Shown: positions 44,078 through 55,235 of the stretch, piece by piece
How positions within the stretch are numbered: position 1 is the first letter of the stretch
Layout of the letters: the number at the start of each line of letters is the position of its first letter
NCBI RefSeq assembly: GCF_035222485.1
Contig: NC_085921.1
Location: forward strand, 2,046,001-2,110,000
Direction: 5' to 3'
DNA from: Podospora pseudoanserina
Taxonomy: Eukaryota > Ascomycota > Sordariomycetes > Sordariales > Podosporaceae
DNA: 64,000 nucleotides
Notes under the pieces: model-generated
What the model was told of the DNA's origin: nothing
The model's database searches: none
Seen by the model: the letters and a program-made list of their open reading frames with translations, nothing else
Translations under genes and position numbers: made by a program

Positions 44078-46951
44078 TTGATTCAGACCTGTCACACCTA
44101 CCGCCACTTGTTTTACGGCCCTTTACCTAGCGCAGCATCCATCAGAATCCTCGATATGATCAAGCCAGCTGCAGGAGACAGAAACATCATCAGACTGTCA
44201 ACTCGAATCATCAACCTAGACTCGGACTTAGCCTCGCTGCCGGAATATGTAGCTCTGTCTTATACGTGGGGAAACCCAATCACGATTCGAGAGTCGGTGC
44301 CAGATTCAATGAATTTCAGAAACCCCTTTTCCTGTTCCATCAAGGGGCCGAATAATGAACGATTTGGATGGCTAGACCTGGCAAAATGGATTAATTTCTG
44401 GCAAAGTCGCCGGTACATGATAGCTGAAGAGAAGGTCGATTGGAACGGTGACAAACTGAGGTAGATTGAGGTGGATGGCTGCGGCGTGCAGGTCTAGGAG
44501 AATCTATTTCACTTCTTGGAGACAGTTCAACGGGTACGAAAAGACTCTGCAGGGCCTCACGGTTGGGGCAGGCTTCAGCTAGACTCAGGTTTCGACAATG
44601 CGGGCTATCCGCTTTGGATCGATGCTATATGCATCAACCAGGACGACCCAGACGAGCGAGGTTCTCAGGTATCGCTGATGTCCAGGGTCTATCAATCTGC
44701 CAAACAGGTTTTGGCATGGACCAAGAAGAGTGACAGACTGTCGGAATGGGCAGCCCAAGGGTTCAGTCGACTAATGGATTGGGAGGCACACCGTGCGAAA
44801 CGGATGAGTGAGAAGATTGAAAAGGGAGAAGAGCGCTCCTGGAGCGACATCAACATTGACACAACGCTTTCGTGGATTGAGTGAATGTCTATACGCCATT
44901 GGTTTGGCTTATTCGCTTTTTTTCATCGTATTTGGTTTCGTCGAGCATGGATCGCGCAGGAGGCGACTTTCGCAAAACGTACCTTCGTCTTAACCTCCAC
45001 TAACCTGTTCCCTATGACGATGGTTCTGTTGGCGCTGGAGGTGATTGACAGGTATGGGTTGGAAGATGAGTTATGCAAGTTAGGACGAGGCCTGCTTACT
45101 GGTCGGTCCGTATCAAACACTGAGGCTTTTGTTGCAATGCATACGGGATATCTCGAGGATGAACAAGGGGTCACTTTGGATCATACAGAGCGATTGGTAA
45201 TTGAGCCATGAGATGCTTTCATTTTCCTTCGGGGATTCCGATATATCCGCGAAAGATCGAACCTGGACCTGGCGGGCACAGGTACCATGGTAGTGACAGG
45301 ACGGAGTGAGAGAGGCTGGGACATCGAGATTTTACCACGGGTGCATTTGGATATCACTCGGGTACAATTATCAGTGCCCCGGCTGACTCAGTTCCCTTGA
45401 GCCCTTTCCACGAGCGGCTAAGTCTACTTCCTGTCATATCGGTCTTTCGGAACCTCAATGCCTCTGACCCTCAGGACAAGGTATTTGCATTTTTGAACAT
45501 TGCAGAGGAAAAGGGACTTGTTGCGCCAAACTACCGCCAAAGTGCCCAGGCCGTTTTTGGGGCGACAGCAGAGGCCATAATTAAGGACACCAACAGTCTC
45601 TCTGTACTATCACACATTGAAGATCCGTCAAACCGAAATATCGAGGACGTTCCCGGTTGGGTCCCATACTTCAGCGCGAGGCTAGAAACGGAAACGTTTG
45701 ACAATAGGTCCGACCCTTGCAGATATTGCGCCTCGTATATCAACTTCAAATTAGCGGAAGCAAGCGAGATCGTCTTCCATCCTGAGGGGGGTTTGTCCGT
45801 CGTGGGCCATTGCATTGACACAGCGAAGGCTGTGGCGGATTCTCGAGCCGACATACTCACATCTTTCTTGATGCTGGCTGTGAAAGGACCTGCACAGTAT
45901 CCAGGCAAGCCAAATTCTTGGAAGTGGCACAATCTCACGGTGTTCTGCAGGGAAAACTCGTACAAAGTGATACCGGCCCGTTCGGTCACGCGCATTGAGG
46001 CACTGCGGCGGACACTGATAGCGAACAAGGAACACGAGGTGGATGAACTTTGTTCACAGGCTATGAACTCGTGGCTGGGCTTGCAAATTGGTAATTGAGA
46101 GATATCTTGCAGGTTTGCAGTCTGCTTCGGGATGTTGGTCCGGAACGCTGGGTGGGAAAGCGGGTCGCGCCATCACTTTGCAGGAAGGTCGCACTTTTGT
46201 CAGCGATTTGCGAAGGAAGGCAGCTTGATGAGCTCCCAGCGTCCGAGATTCGGGACTGCCCGATGACGTTGGAAAATCTGAAGACAGGAAGAAGAAGAGA
46301 GGAGAGTTACGGTGTACGGACATAAGAGAGGGTGGTGAGCAGGAGAAGGACCAAGGGTCATCAGATTGCTCAGGTTATGCAGAGAAGAGCAGCGAGGAGC
46401 TGGAAGGGCCTCCAGAAACCGAGTCCATGTCCAACCTTGGGCATCATCTGGAGATCTTGGAAGAAGACATAAACGACCAGAAGGACCACTTCTTCGGAGG
46501 ATCTTCGAGCCTGCTGCCAGCTCGACACTTGGCGGCTGCAACCAAGATTTTGAGCTTTTTGGAGGAGCAGGGCCCTCTACAGGATACAGAGGTTCAAAAC
46601 GATTGGGCTTCTACCAAGTACACGCGGAATGCAAGCCGCTGTTTTTCCAAGGTTCAAAAGGCGCAAATTCGAAAATACGAGGCTCTGATGAAGGAGGCTA
46701 CCCGCGGCCGAAAATTCTTCCTTACTGACAGGGAGAGATTTGGGTTAGGCCCAAAATCGACAAGGGAGCCAGACGGGGAACTTTATGATCAGATTTGGGT
46801 GATTGAGGGAGCCAGTGTTCCATTCATTCTCAGGAAGACTGACACTTCGGGTTGTTACAAGATTATCGGTGAGGCGTATGTGCATGGGTTCATGTATGAA
46901 GAGTTGATTGGTAGCTTTGTTGGGCCACCGAGGAGGATCTCTTTGGTGTGA
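44078..46951 (+). pseudogene. HET-domain gene with several stops and frameshifts
   Basis: A HET-type nonself-recognition gene that is no longer readable. The HET domain is clear in one frame: YGPLPSAASIRIL, YVALSYTWGNP, LWIDAICINQDD, and WFRRAWIAQEATF. That frame is cut by TAG at 44462 and 44495, TGA at 44882 and TGA at 45209. A frame change then leads to DPQDKVFAFLNIAEE (from about 45470), and another near 46100 to the closing part. That part has FGLGPKS and the usual ending VPFILRK...GCYKIIGEAYVHGFM (to 46951). Each stop sits where the family has a sense codon, so these are not intron artefacts. The start is also lost or out of frame. The adjacent upstream membrane-protein gene is intact. 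Confidence 0.85.
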
Positions 46952-47333
46952 TGTGGTGAGCTGGTGGCAGCCGCGTTGTTGGGTACTGAACCAGGCTGAG
47001 CTCCCTGCCTTACACAACGTTCAGCTACCTTACCTACCCTAACCTGATTTTGATGTTTATTTGCAAATTCTGCATTTCTGTCCTCAGCTTTCCCTAACTA
47101 TGTATGATGGTATTTGCGTAGAGCAAGTACACACCAGAGTCAAAGAGAGTATCCTGCGTGCGTTGTTACTGGGTAAACCAATCTCCTTGACCGCTTAATG
47201 ATGATAATGAAGCAGACTGTTCTCTTTATTTCCAATCGTCGTCAAACATATAACCATATTGCACATCTCCGCCCTCATCAAAAGCTTCCTGGGCTTTTCC
47301 TTTGCGCGTTAGGGGAAAGGAATGATCGCCCGA
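46952..47333. other. intergenic
   Basis: 382 bases between the 3' ends of the HET pseudogene and the RING gene. Nothing is seen beyond short TACC-rich runs. Confidence 0.5.
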
Positions 47334-48089
47334 TCAATCACTAAAACCCTCCCAGTCTTCCTCCGGTTGCTCCTCCCTAAGCTGCACTCTCTCTCTGTGA
47401 CGTATCACAAGCTCTCCTCGCCTGTCGGTCCGCGACTCGTCCCACTCTAGCTGCGGCAGCCTTTGATCAATCACTAAGGTAGGTAGGTAGTCTAGAAATC
47501 TCACCACCGGGCCATGAGGCTCAGAATACGCCGGGAAAATTTGGTCGAAATCCCAATCCATATCGACATTCTCATTCTCGCTCGGCTCCCAGTCCATCCC
47601 CTCACTCTCGCTCTCACCCTCACTTCCATTTTCACTTTCACTGCCCCTCTCACTCTCACTCTCAATCTCACTTTCAGTGACCCACTCACTCTCACTCTGA
47701 ATCCACCCCTCACCATCTCCCTCCATCTCATACCCCCCCTCCTCATCCTCCTCTACCTCCACCCGTCCTTTAATCTTACCCCGACACATCGGACAAGTCT
47801 TATTGCCCCCCCTTAACCACTCACGCAGACACCCCCCATGAAAAATATGCCCACAACCCGGCACCTCCACCACCACCACCCCCACCATCTCGTTCAGACA
47901 AATCGCACACGTCTTGTCCTCCCCCTCTTTCAACGCCCTTGTATGCATGACAGGGACCTCTTCTTCGTCGTCCTCACCAACATAATCCCAAAAATACCTG
48001 TGCGGGTCTCGATGACCGGTTTCATCGATAAACCCCGCTGGAGACAGCAAGATATATGATCTCAAGAAGTAGTCATCTTCCGACGGCAT
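47334..48089 (-). CDS. RING-H2 finger protein, probable E3 ubiquitin ligase
   Basis: RING-H2 proteins transfer ubiquitin from an E2 to substrates. The ATG at 48089 (good context) gives 251 residues; the frame continues upstream to 48221 without an ATG, so an extra 5' exon is possible. The RING is complete: Cys61, Cys64, Cys79, His81, His84, Cys87, Cys99 and Cys102 (CAIC...CGHIFHGGC...CPMC). It is preceded by an acidic stretch (GEDDEEE) and followed by an acidic low-complexity run of Ser-Glu repeats (about residues 128-165) encoded by a hexamer-like DNA repeat. There is no membrane segment or signal peptide. Substrates are unknown. Confidence 0.8.
   Translation of the reverse strand: MPSEDDYFLRSYILLSPAGFIDETGHRDPHRYFWDYVGEDDEEEVPVMHTRALKEGEDKTCAICLNEMVGVVVVEVPGCGHIFHGGCLREWLRGGNKTCPMCRGKIKGRVEVEEDEEGGYEMEGDGEGWIQSESEWVTESEIESESERGSESENGSEGESESEGMDWEPSENENVDMDWDFDQIFPAYSEPHGPVVRFLDYLPTLVIDQRLPQLEWDESRTDRRGELVIRHRERVQLREEQPEEDWEGFSD
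47575..47705 (+). repeat. imperfect CACTCT-type repeat encoding Ser-Glu run
   Basis: Short TCACTCTC/TTCACTTTC units on the plus strand lie inside the RING gene and encode alternating Ser and Glu on the minus strand. Length variation between strains would be in-frame for hexamers. Confidence 0.7.
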
Positions 48090-49666
48090 TTCTTTGGTTG
48101 GCGCGCGGGAGATGTCTGGAGATATCCGTTTGGGGGGTGTAGAGGGGAGGTTTGGAGGAGCGTGCGCGGACGGTTGGTTGATGTCTGGGAATAGTTTGCA
48201 AGCGCGGGGGAAATGAGTCAAGCGGCGGTTAAAGTTGATGACGCGGTAAGTTCTTGATGAGGGCCGCTCGAGAATGTTTTGCTTGGGCGGATGGATGTTG
48301 ATGGTTGAAGACGAGAAAGGAGACTTTGGAGTAAGCGGGAATAGAGCTTTAGATTTCGCGAGAATTCTGACACTTTTGCGTGTTGAAGGTTACGAGTGGG
48401 TGAGGTGGAAGGTTTGAGGCACGTTTAGACTTTTTTTCGTTTGTGGCGAGACGGTTGAGGGGGCGTGAAGAAGGTTTGGGATGGTCAAGCCTCCGGCTTC
48501 ATGTGGCGGAGACATTTGACTTTCACCCTTAAAAAGAACATTCCATATCTTCACAACACAGCCTATTTACCGTGCCTGGTAATAATTTTTTCTTTGGGGT
48601 TCAGCTGCTGCAAGAAGGTCGTGTTATACTAGCAATTCGATCATGGCGTGCTCCAAATACTTACAACACATGCCTGGGACCCAAACTCTGCCTACACCCA
48701 AGAGCTTTGCAGGACAGCTGATAAGGTACATAAACTCCAACACACACTTTGTGAAGAACCTCATTCAGCTGAGCAGACACGTGGACACAGAACGGATTTG
48801 CCAGAGATGCTGAACCAGACAAAACACCAGGGTCGTTCCCAGGGGTCGGATTCAAACATTTCCACACTTTAAATGGTACTTACCTAATAATAGGGGCTTA
48901 GTTTCGCCATGGACTGCACTGTATTCATTATTGTCTTCCATACAAGCTAGGTACAATGCAGAGACATCACAGCTCAAGAGTTTCAGTTTTCAGCTTTTGA
49001 CTGTCTGCCGAAACATGCGTGTTCTGCAAGGCTTGCAGCTGCAGGTTTTCACACCTGATCTTACCATAAGACCCGATTAACGCGCTGAAAACAGATTAAC
49101 GATTGTAGAAAATTGGAAGTTGTGGGCCGAAAAGTGACTGGCGCCAAAAGTGAAGCAAAAAAGTGCAGGGGGAAGGTTATGGCAATGGAGCAGAATCTGA
49201 CAAACAGAGGAAGGCCACAGAAAGGTACGCGAAATATAAGCCCTCAGAGCAACCTGAGTGTGTGGGCCTGGCCAAAGGTGGGACCAGAGCCCTGGGAGCA
49301 ACCACAGAAGCAGAGGCATTGTAATTTGTCGCGCTGATGCGGCGTGATGTCCAAGCAGAATTCAGTTGAGGTTGGACACAGACACGATTGGGGGCTTGAT
49401 ACTGGTCAGAGCAGGCAACCTGCAGGGCGCACTGGGAGGTTGACTACCCCTATCTTAACTGGTTGGGCCAAGCCAATATTGAAGACAGCCACAGGTGCTT
49501 ATGCATATCAGGCTCTTCTCATTGTGAAATGACACCTCGAATATTAAATGATGACAGCTCTGGCATAGTCAGGACCCGAGATTTTATTCTTCTATCAAAG
49601 GCAACCCACCGCGCGGCGTGTTTTTTAGCCAATTATTACCACACACAATTACCTATCATCATCAAC
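48090..49666. other. intergenic
   Basis: About 1.6 kb between the divergent RING gene and the HeLo-pseudokinase gene. It holds their promoters; only short frames are present and no gene is recognised. Confidence 0.45.
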
Positions 49667-51795
49667 ATGGACGCTGCTGGACTTGCCGTCAGCATTGCCA
49701 CCCTATACTCAACATGTCGGGATTGTTACAACTTTTTTACCACTGTCAACGCGGCCGACAAAGAGGTTTCGGTTCACCTTCGTGAACTGGTCATCCAGTA
49801 GTCCATTCTGAAAGCCTGGGGCTTCCATTGGCGCATTCAGGATGGAGGCGACACTCAGCAACCTGGCCAGATCAGACAGAACCAAACCAAGCTTCACAAC
49901 TACCTATTGAAGAACCGCTTCAAAGCCGAGGGCGTCTTCAACATCCTCTCTGCCCTTGCCGACACACTGTCAAACCAAGAGGAACTTGTCAGAGGATATG
50001 GAATCCAGTTTCGGTCAACGCAAGCAATTCAGGATGGATCCCAGTTGGCCAGCAATGTCCAGTTAGCCATTCAGAACACGACAATCGAGGACATCAAACC
50101 TGTGATCACTGAATTCAAGCAACGTCTCTCGAAACTCAACAAGTTTAAGTGGGCTCTGAGAGATAAGGATGACTTCAGAAAACTCATTTCCGACTTGAAA
50201 TCCCACAGCGAATCCCTCTACCGCCTTTGCCCTGAAAACGCCTTTGAGTCGATGAATGTCTACTTTACCATGGATTGTTTGGCTGTCCAGGAGTCACCGG
50301 CAGTGCTGAAGTGGACTTCAAGAGTCGCAACTGAGCATGCAGAAATCGACAAGGGTTCTTCGGTCCGTCCGGACTACGAACTGCTGGCTTTAGCGGCTAC
50401 ATTGAAGGCATCTGTAGACAAAAACAGGGACAAGGTGCAGACAGATGACGGCAAGCTCACCACTATCGGTGAGGAGGAACGCAATATGAAGTATTTGGGG
50501 AAGGGTCTTGCTCTGTTTGAAGGTGAAGTTGTCTATGTGGAAATGCGAGACTATCGCGGACCGCCACTAGACCTCACACCGGAACAGAAACGGAAGATCA
50601 AGCGCCGTCGGACTCGAGCGCGACTGTTGGTTGAAGGCAAAGACGTCAGCAGCGACGAAGAAGACGATGGCGAGCCGATAAAGCCCATCAGACCGGCTGA
50701 TCCCAGACTTCGGATTCTAATTCGAAACTTTTTCAACACATTTTGGGGCAACAATACAATGAAAAGTGTCTATGGGCTTAACATTGCTGGCATGATTGAT
50801 CATACTGAAGGGGACCATGAAGGCGATTGCAGCATCCTCTATAGGCTCCCGAGCACGATAGGCATTCACAGTCGGCAGCAGCCAGCGGAGAATCTGAAGC
50901 TCCGTGCACTTGTTCGACTAAAATCCCTTCTTGGCACCAGGAAAATGGATGGCATCCGGTCAACACTGGGTTCGCGATTTGAGCTTGCCAGAAGTCTTGT
51001 GCGTGCCGTCTGCATGCTTCACTCAAGCGGGTGGCTACACAAGAACATACTTGCAGAGTCTGTCATGTTCTTTCCGAAACACGTGAGCACGCTCCAAGAG
51101 GACCGCTATGAAATCAAAATTGAAATAGATGTTTCGAAGCCCATCCTGATGGGCTATATTTTTTCTCGGCCAGACGACATCAAGCATGAAACGCGCAAAC
51201 CTTCCTCTCAAAAGGATGAACTTAGAAAGCCCCTAGTGGATTCCCGTAATACACTAAAATATCACACTACATACACCTGGCGGGATACCGATGACTCCTC
51301 AAGCAAGGATTCAGAGGAAAAGCATGGAAGGATTTTCTCCCGGCCAGCTAGTATATATGGCCGCGATATACTGAACAAGACCAAAGAACCGGAACAAACA
51401 AAAGATCTAAACATTGCTGGCTTTACACTCGACTATTATCAGCACCCGGCAAAGCACGCAGATCCGCAGGCGGCGGTACCGCCATGCATATGACGTGTAC
51501 TCTCTTGGTATAATGCTTCTCAAAGTTGGGTTCTGGGAGGAGTTGAAGAACTATGAGGACTCCCGCTCTGGTTATAACAAGATTCCCGATTACGACAAAG
51601 AGGATCATTATGAACGACGCAGGTGGATCTGTCAAGAGTACTTGAATCGTCTTAGGTGAGCATGTGGGGATTTTTATGCCGACGTTGTGCTCAGTTGTCT
51701 TCATGGTGGATAGTAGCGATGTTGAAATAGCGAAGGAGAGCAAGCGGGAGCTTTGTGCGAGACTAGTTGCGGACTTGGAGAACTGTCAAGCCTAG
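49667..51795 (+). pseudogene. HeLo-domain plus pseudokinase gene, broken
   Basis: The N-terminus (MDAAGLAVSIATLYSTCRDC) and SILKAWGFHW match the HeLo death-inducing domain known from HET-S. The C-terminal part is protein-kinase-like: LVRAVCMLHSSGWLHKN (the catalytic-loop position reads HKN instead of HRD) and YDVYSLGIMLL. Residues between carry a basic KRKIKRRRTRARLL stretch. Lesions: TAG at 49799-49801 where Q is expected, a one-base shift near 51470 (before RRYRHAYDVYSLG), TGA at 51657-51659, and a further shift near 51705. The kinase half was probably already catalytically dead, a common architecture in fungal HeLo proteins. Presumed former role: membrane-directed cell death in nonself recognition. 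Confidence 0.8.
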
Positions 51796-52906
51796 GCAAA
51801 CTCGCTGGTTTCCTGTACTTTTTGTCTATTAATAGCGTTCGGGTAAGAAGACGAGAGGTATTTGCCCAGCAACATGTTTCTTCACTTACTTCGTGTAAGA
51901 GGAGAGGTTACTGACTAGGTAGGTAATGGGTCAGGCAGAGAGGTTGCTCTTAGGCCACTGGCCTGAGCCCATAGGTTGGCTGGTTGAGGGTATATTTGGC
52001 TTGCTTTCCTTTTCTTTGGCGTCTTGCTTGTACCTCATTTTCATCACATATTCTTCTGCGCAGGGTTTCCATCACTTCCAAAGGTATCCAACGGAACTGA
52101 CCTTCAAAAAAGATCAATCATCATTCAAAGTTCATATCAATACCTAATGGTACATACCATACCTGCAGTATCTCCCTCCACCTCATCACCAAAAATTCCA
52201 CTTGGATCAATATCTCATCTCATCACAATAACCTCTGTGAGGCTGTATCTTGAACCCAGAGTATATTCGAGACCTACTGGCGCCAACCTGTGGGGATATG
52301 GGGGATAGTACAGTGGTTATACCCCCCTCACCATTACCATCATTTTGTCATTCCTCACAACATCCAACTTATCCACTACCACATCACCCACCCGCAAACC
52401 TCAACCCTCTTCTCATAGTCCCAATGGGCAGAAGACATAATTATCACCCCGATCTCACTACAACTCTCATCCCCTCCCAAGCCGTCGAAGCACCTCAGCC
52501 ACCGCCACAGCCATCGCTGCCACCAAAAGGTAGTCTCGTCCAGAAACGAGCTTCCCACTGTGAGTTTCCCGCTCGATATACGCCGGTATGTCAACCCACC
52601 CCGCCCCAACCAACTGCTCCACCCTCATTTACTCTTCACCATAGGGATGCGACGCATCAGCCTGCCTAGATTACCTCACCCGCCAGTCAACCCTCTCCCA
52701 AGGCACATCAATTCATCACCAAGACCAAGACAAAATTATGAAAAAGAATAAGTGGTATCATCAATTCATCATCAGCCGACATTTTATAAATACATGAGTG
52801 AGACATGCTATCTAAGCATCTGTCCCTTGTGTGTACACGTTGTGTTTTTGTTCATTATCATTTCATTTTTTTTTTTTTTTTTTGCCTGTCCCCATCCAAC
52901 CATCAT
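51796..52906. other. intergenic with T-rich homopolymer
   Basis: No supported gene. A Pro-rich frame (52250-52669) exists in C-rich DNA but lacks features. A run of about 17 T lies at 52867-52883, immediately downstream of the TauD-type gene's stop on the minus strand. Confidence 0.4.
52867..52883 (+). repeat. poly(T) tract, poly(A) on transcript strand
   Basis: About 17 consecutive T on the plus strand, beginning 24 bases past the stop codon of the minus-strand dioxygenase gene. It may serve in 3' processing or be a simple repeat. The gene keeps an intron, so retroposition is not indicated. Confidence 0.7.
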
Positions 52907-54173
52907 TTACTCGGCATCAAGAGGCGCACGAGGAGGAGTGTCGTTGACCTGGATACCACCACGTTTCTTCTCATGGCTGTCAGGCATGGGAAGGGCCCAC
53001 CCGCCCTCACCCTCGGGAGTGGCGAGCCAGAGTCTGAGGAGATGTCTTCTGGGAGCGGGAGGGGCAAAGTCTATTGTCCAAAGTTAGCACGGAAACAAGT
53101 CAATGTTGGGGAGCCGAAAGAAGAAACTCACCCCTGTAAGCAGTGCGAGCATGGAGCAAGTGAGCATTACTCAAGAACTGAATGTCTCCAACCTCCAAAA
53201 CCATGTGCAGAGCCTCCTGCTGGCAGGTATCCTCAAGCACCTTCAGAGCATGAAGTTGCTCCTCGCTGAGAGGAGGAATGATACCCTTGTCGGAGAATCT
53301 GGTCAAAGACTTGACATAGTAGGGATCCCACTTGCAGTAGAGACGGCCCTGGCCACCGTTCTCTATGTAAACAATAGGCTGGCGAACCCACTCCTCCTGG
53401 CCATCGCTGACCTCACCCTTGCGGTCAAAGTACCAGATCGGCTTGGTCAGAGTCTCGGCAACATCAGGGTGCTCCTTCTGGAGAATGTTCCAGACGTTAT
53501 GAACCGAGACAATGTCGCTCTCACCACCCTCCTGGGCGCGGTGTACGCACAAAAGACCGACGATATCACCATCATCAGCGTGGAAGAACTGGCGGGCGGC
53601 AGTGCGATAGATGCGGACGGTGTGGATCTGAGTCGGGTCATCACCGACATCCTTGACGTGGCCGAGGACGTGGCCGCGGCCGTTCTGAGAGACAAAGTAT
53701 CCAAGATAGGTGCCGAGACCCATGTAGGCAACGGCGTTCTTCTCTGGGCCCCAAACATCGGCAGGGAAGCGCTTGAAGAGGATAAAGCCCTTGCCGTTGA
53801 GGAGATCTTCCCGGAGGTCAGTCAAGACCTTGCCGAGCTTGGGAAGGACAAAGTTCTCCTTGGAGATGCCGGTGAGTGGTGTGCCGCTGGCGATGAAAGC
53901 GTCGGCGGTGGCGGACAACTCGGCAACCTCCTCATCTGTGAAGGGGTGCACCCACTTCTCAGGGTTGTTGATGAATTCATCACGCTTCCATACTGTGCGG
54001 CCGGTGATCTCCTTGGGAAACTCAGAGTAGGGCTTCAGGACGTCGTAGAGAGGGGGGTGCTGGCCAGATGTGCGGATGCCGTCAGGGAAAATGTGGCGGG
54101 GGGCATCGAGGTTGCTCTTGGTGACTTGAGGAAGTTGAGCCGCAGGCTCTTCTACTAGGATTCCAGGAGCCAT
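52907..54173 (-). CDS. TauD/TfdA family Fe(II)/2-oxoglutarate dioxygenase
   Basis: The family couples 2-oxoglutarate oxidation to hydroxylation, e.g. taurine or alkylsulfonate breakdown for sulfur; the actual substrate is not fixed by sequence. Exon 1 (53132-54173) and exon 2 (52907-53070) are joined by a 61-nt phase-1 intron (GTGAGT...CAATAG), giving 401 residues. The iron ligands are visible: His198 and Asp200 in FFHADDGD, and the distal His357 in APRRHLLRLWLA. A 2-oxoglutarate-binding Arg is likely in the same block. There is no signal peptide, so it is cytosolic. A TATA-like box lies about 135 bases upstream. The family is often expanded in plant-biomass fungi. Confidence 0.9.
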
Positions 54174-55235
54174 TGTGTATGGTATGTGTGTGGTGGTAGG
54201 TAAGGTAGGGGGCGGTTTGGAAGTGCTGGGTGATGACTGCCAAATGAAGAGCTTGATCTGATAATGGAATATTTGGATCTGATCGAGAGCTCACATGTCT
54301 GGCTTATAAGTACATGGCGTCCTCGATAGAAGGGGGGCATCTTGTCGATTGCGTGATCATCCCGGGACTGGGCCCAGAGACTATCATCTGCAATGGGGCC
54401 GAGGTCTCATTGGAAGAGGCCATGATGCACCCACGTTTCGGCAGCCCGCTCCCGAGTGACATCGGTGCTGGGCGTTGGGATTTCGTTCAGGAAAGAGCAT
54501 TGGGATGATTGCGATATCGATTTGAGGGATGGCGTGCTCGGCATGCGATGACGTGAAGGCTTAAGCGCTATACTGCCCCGCAATGCTAATGGCGCTATTC
54601 TCCCCTCGACACACCTCGATCAAAGAGGCGACGTGGTAAGCTAGTTCCCATTTTGGAGCTCACACCGTATCATTCGGCTTTCGGGATCTGAGATGGTGTT
54701 CTTTGTTGGATGCTGAAGTGAAGGTCTCAAAGGAGTTGGTGGGGTAGGGGAGGTGTAAGTCGTGGGGGTTAGGGTTCAGCGCAGGTGTGTTACCTTGTCT
54801 TGCCGGCACAACATCGAGCCACATTAAGTTGACAATAGATGGTTGTCACCGATTGGAGCTTCGGGCAGATATGCCGAGGTGGGGTGGACAAAAGCTTGGG
54901 AGCGTTTTGCGGTTTGAGCATTGTGGTACTTTGTTTGAATCGGGGCAGGAAACACAGGATTAGGTAAAGGCAAAGGTTCAGTTTGAGGTTGAGGTCCGCA
55001 TGGGTAAAGGCACTTACGTGTTGTGAAACTGGGCGTCTCATCCATGACAGATTGATCAGCAAAATGGCTCACGAGGCTACCCCTATTTCCATTCAAACAC
55101 GCCCGACTCTGACGGCAACGGTCGACCTGATAAACCGATCTTTACTATTTGTAAATATTACTAATTATCCCCCCCAAGCATCATTGTGTATATCCAGTTA
55201 CGTTCTTTCCTCGCATTCACCCACCCCAATATCTA
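54174..55235. other. intergenic
   Basis: Promoter of the dioxygenase gene on the left and 3' flank of the mannosidase gene on the right. It contains a telomere-like GGGTTAGGGTT near 54767-54777, about 590 bases upstream of the dioxygenase ATG. No gene recognised. Confidence 0.5.
54303..54310 (-). promoter_or_regulatory. TATA-like box of dioxygenase gene
   Basis: CTTATAAG palindrome about 135 bases upstream of the ATG at 54173. Confidence 0.35.

Noticed and set aside
52867-52883. Poly(A) tract downstream of the dioxygenase as a sign of retroposition
   Set aside because: The gene has a normal GT-AG intron and an upstream TATA-like box, so it is not a processed copy.
53103-54158. Plus-strand 351-codon frame
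   Set aside because: It lies exactly over the TauD-type dioxygenase exon on the minus strand, which has complete catalytic motifs; the plus frame is an antisense shadow of biased codon use.
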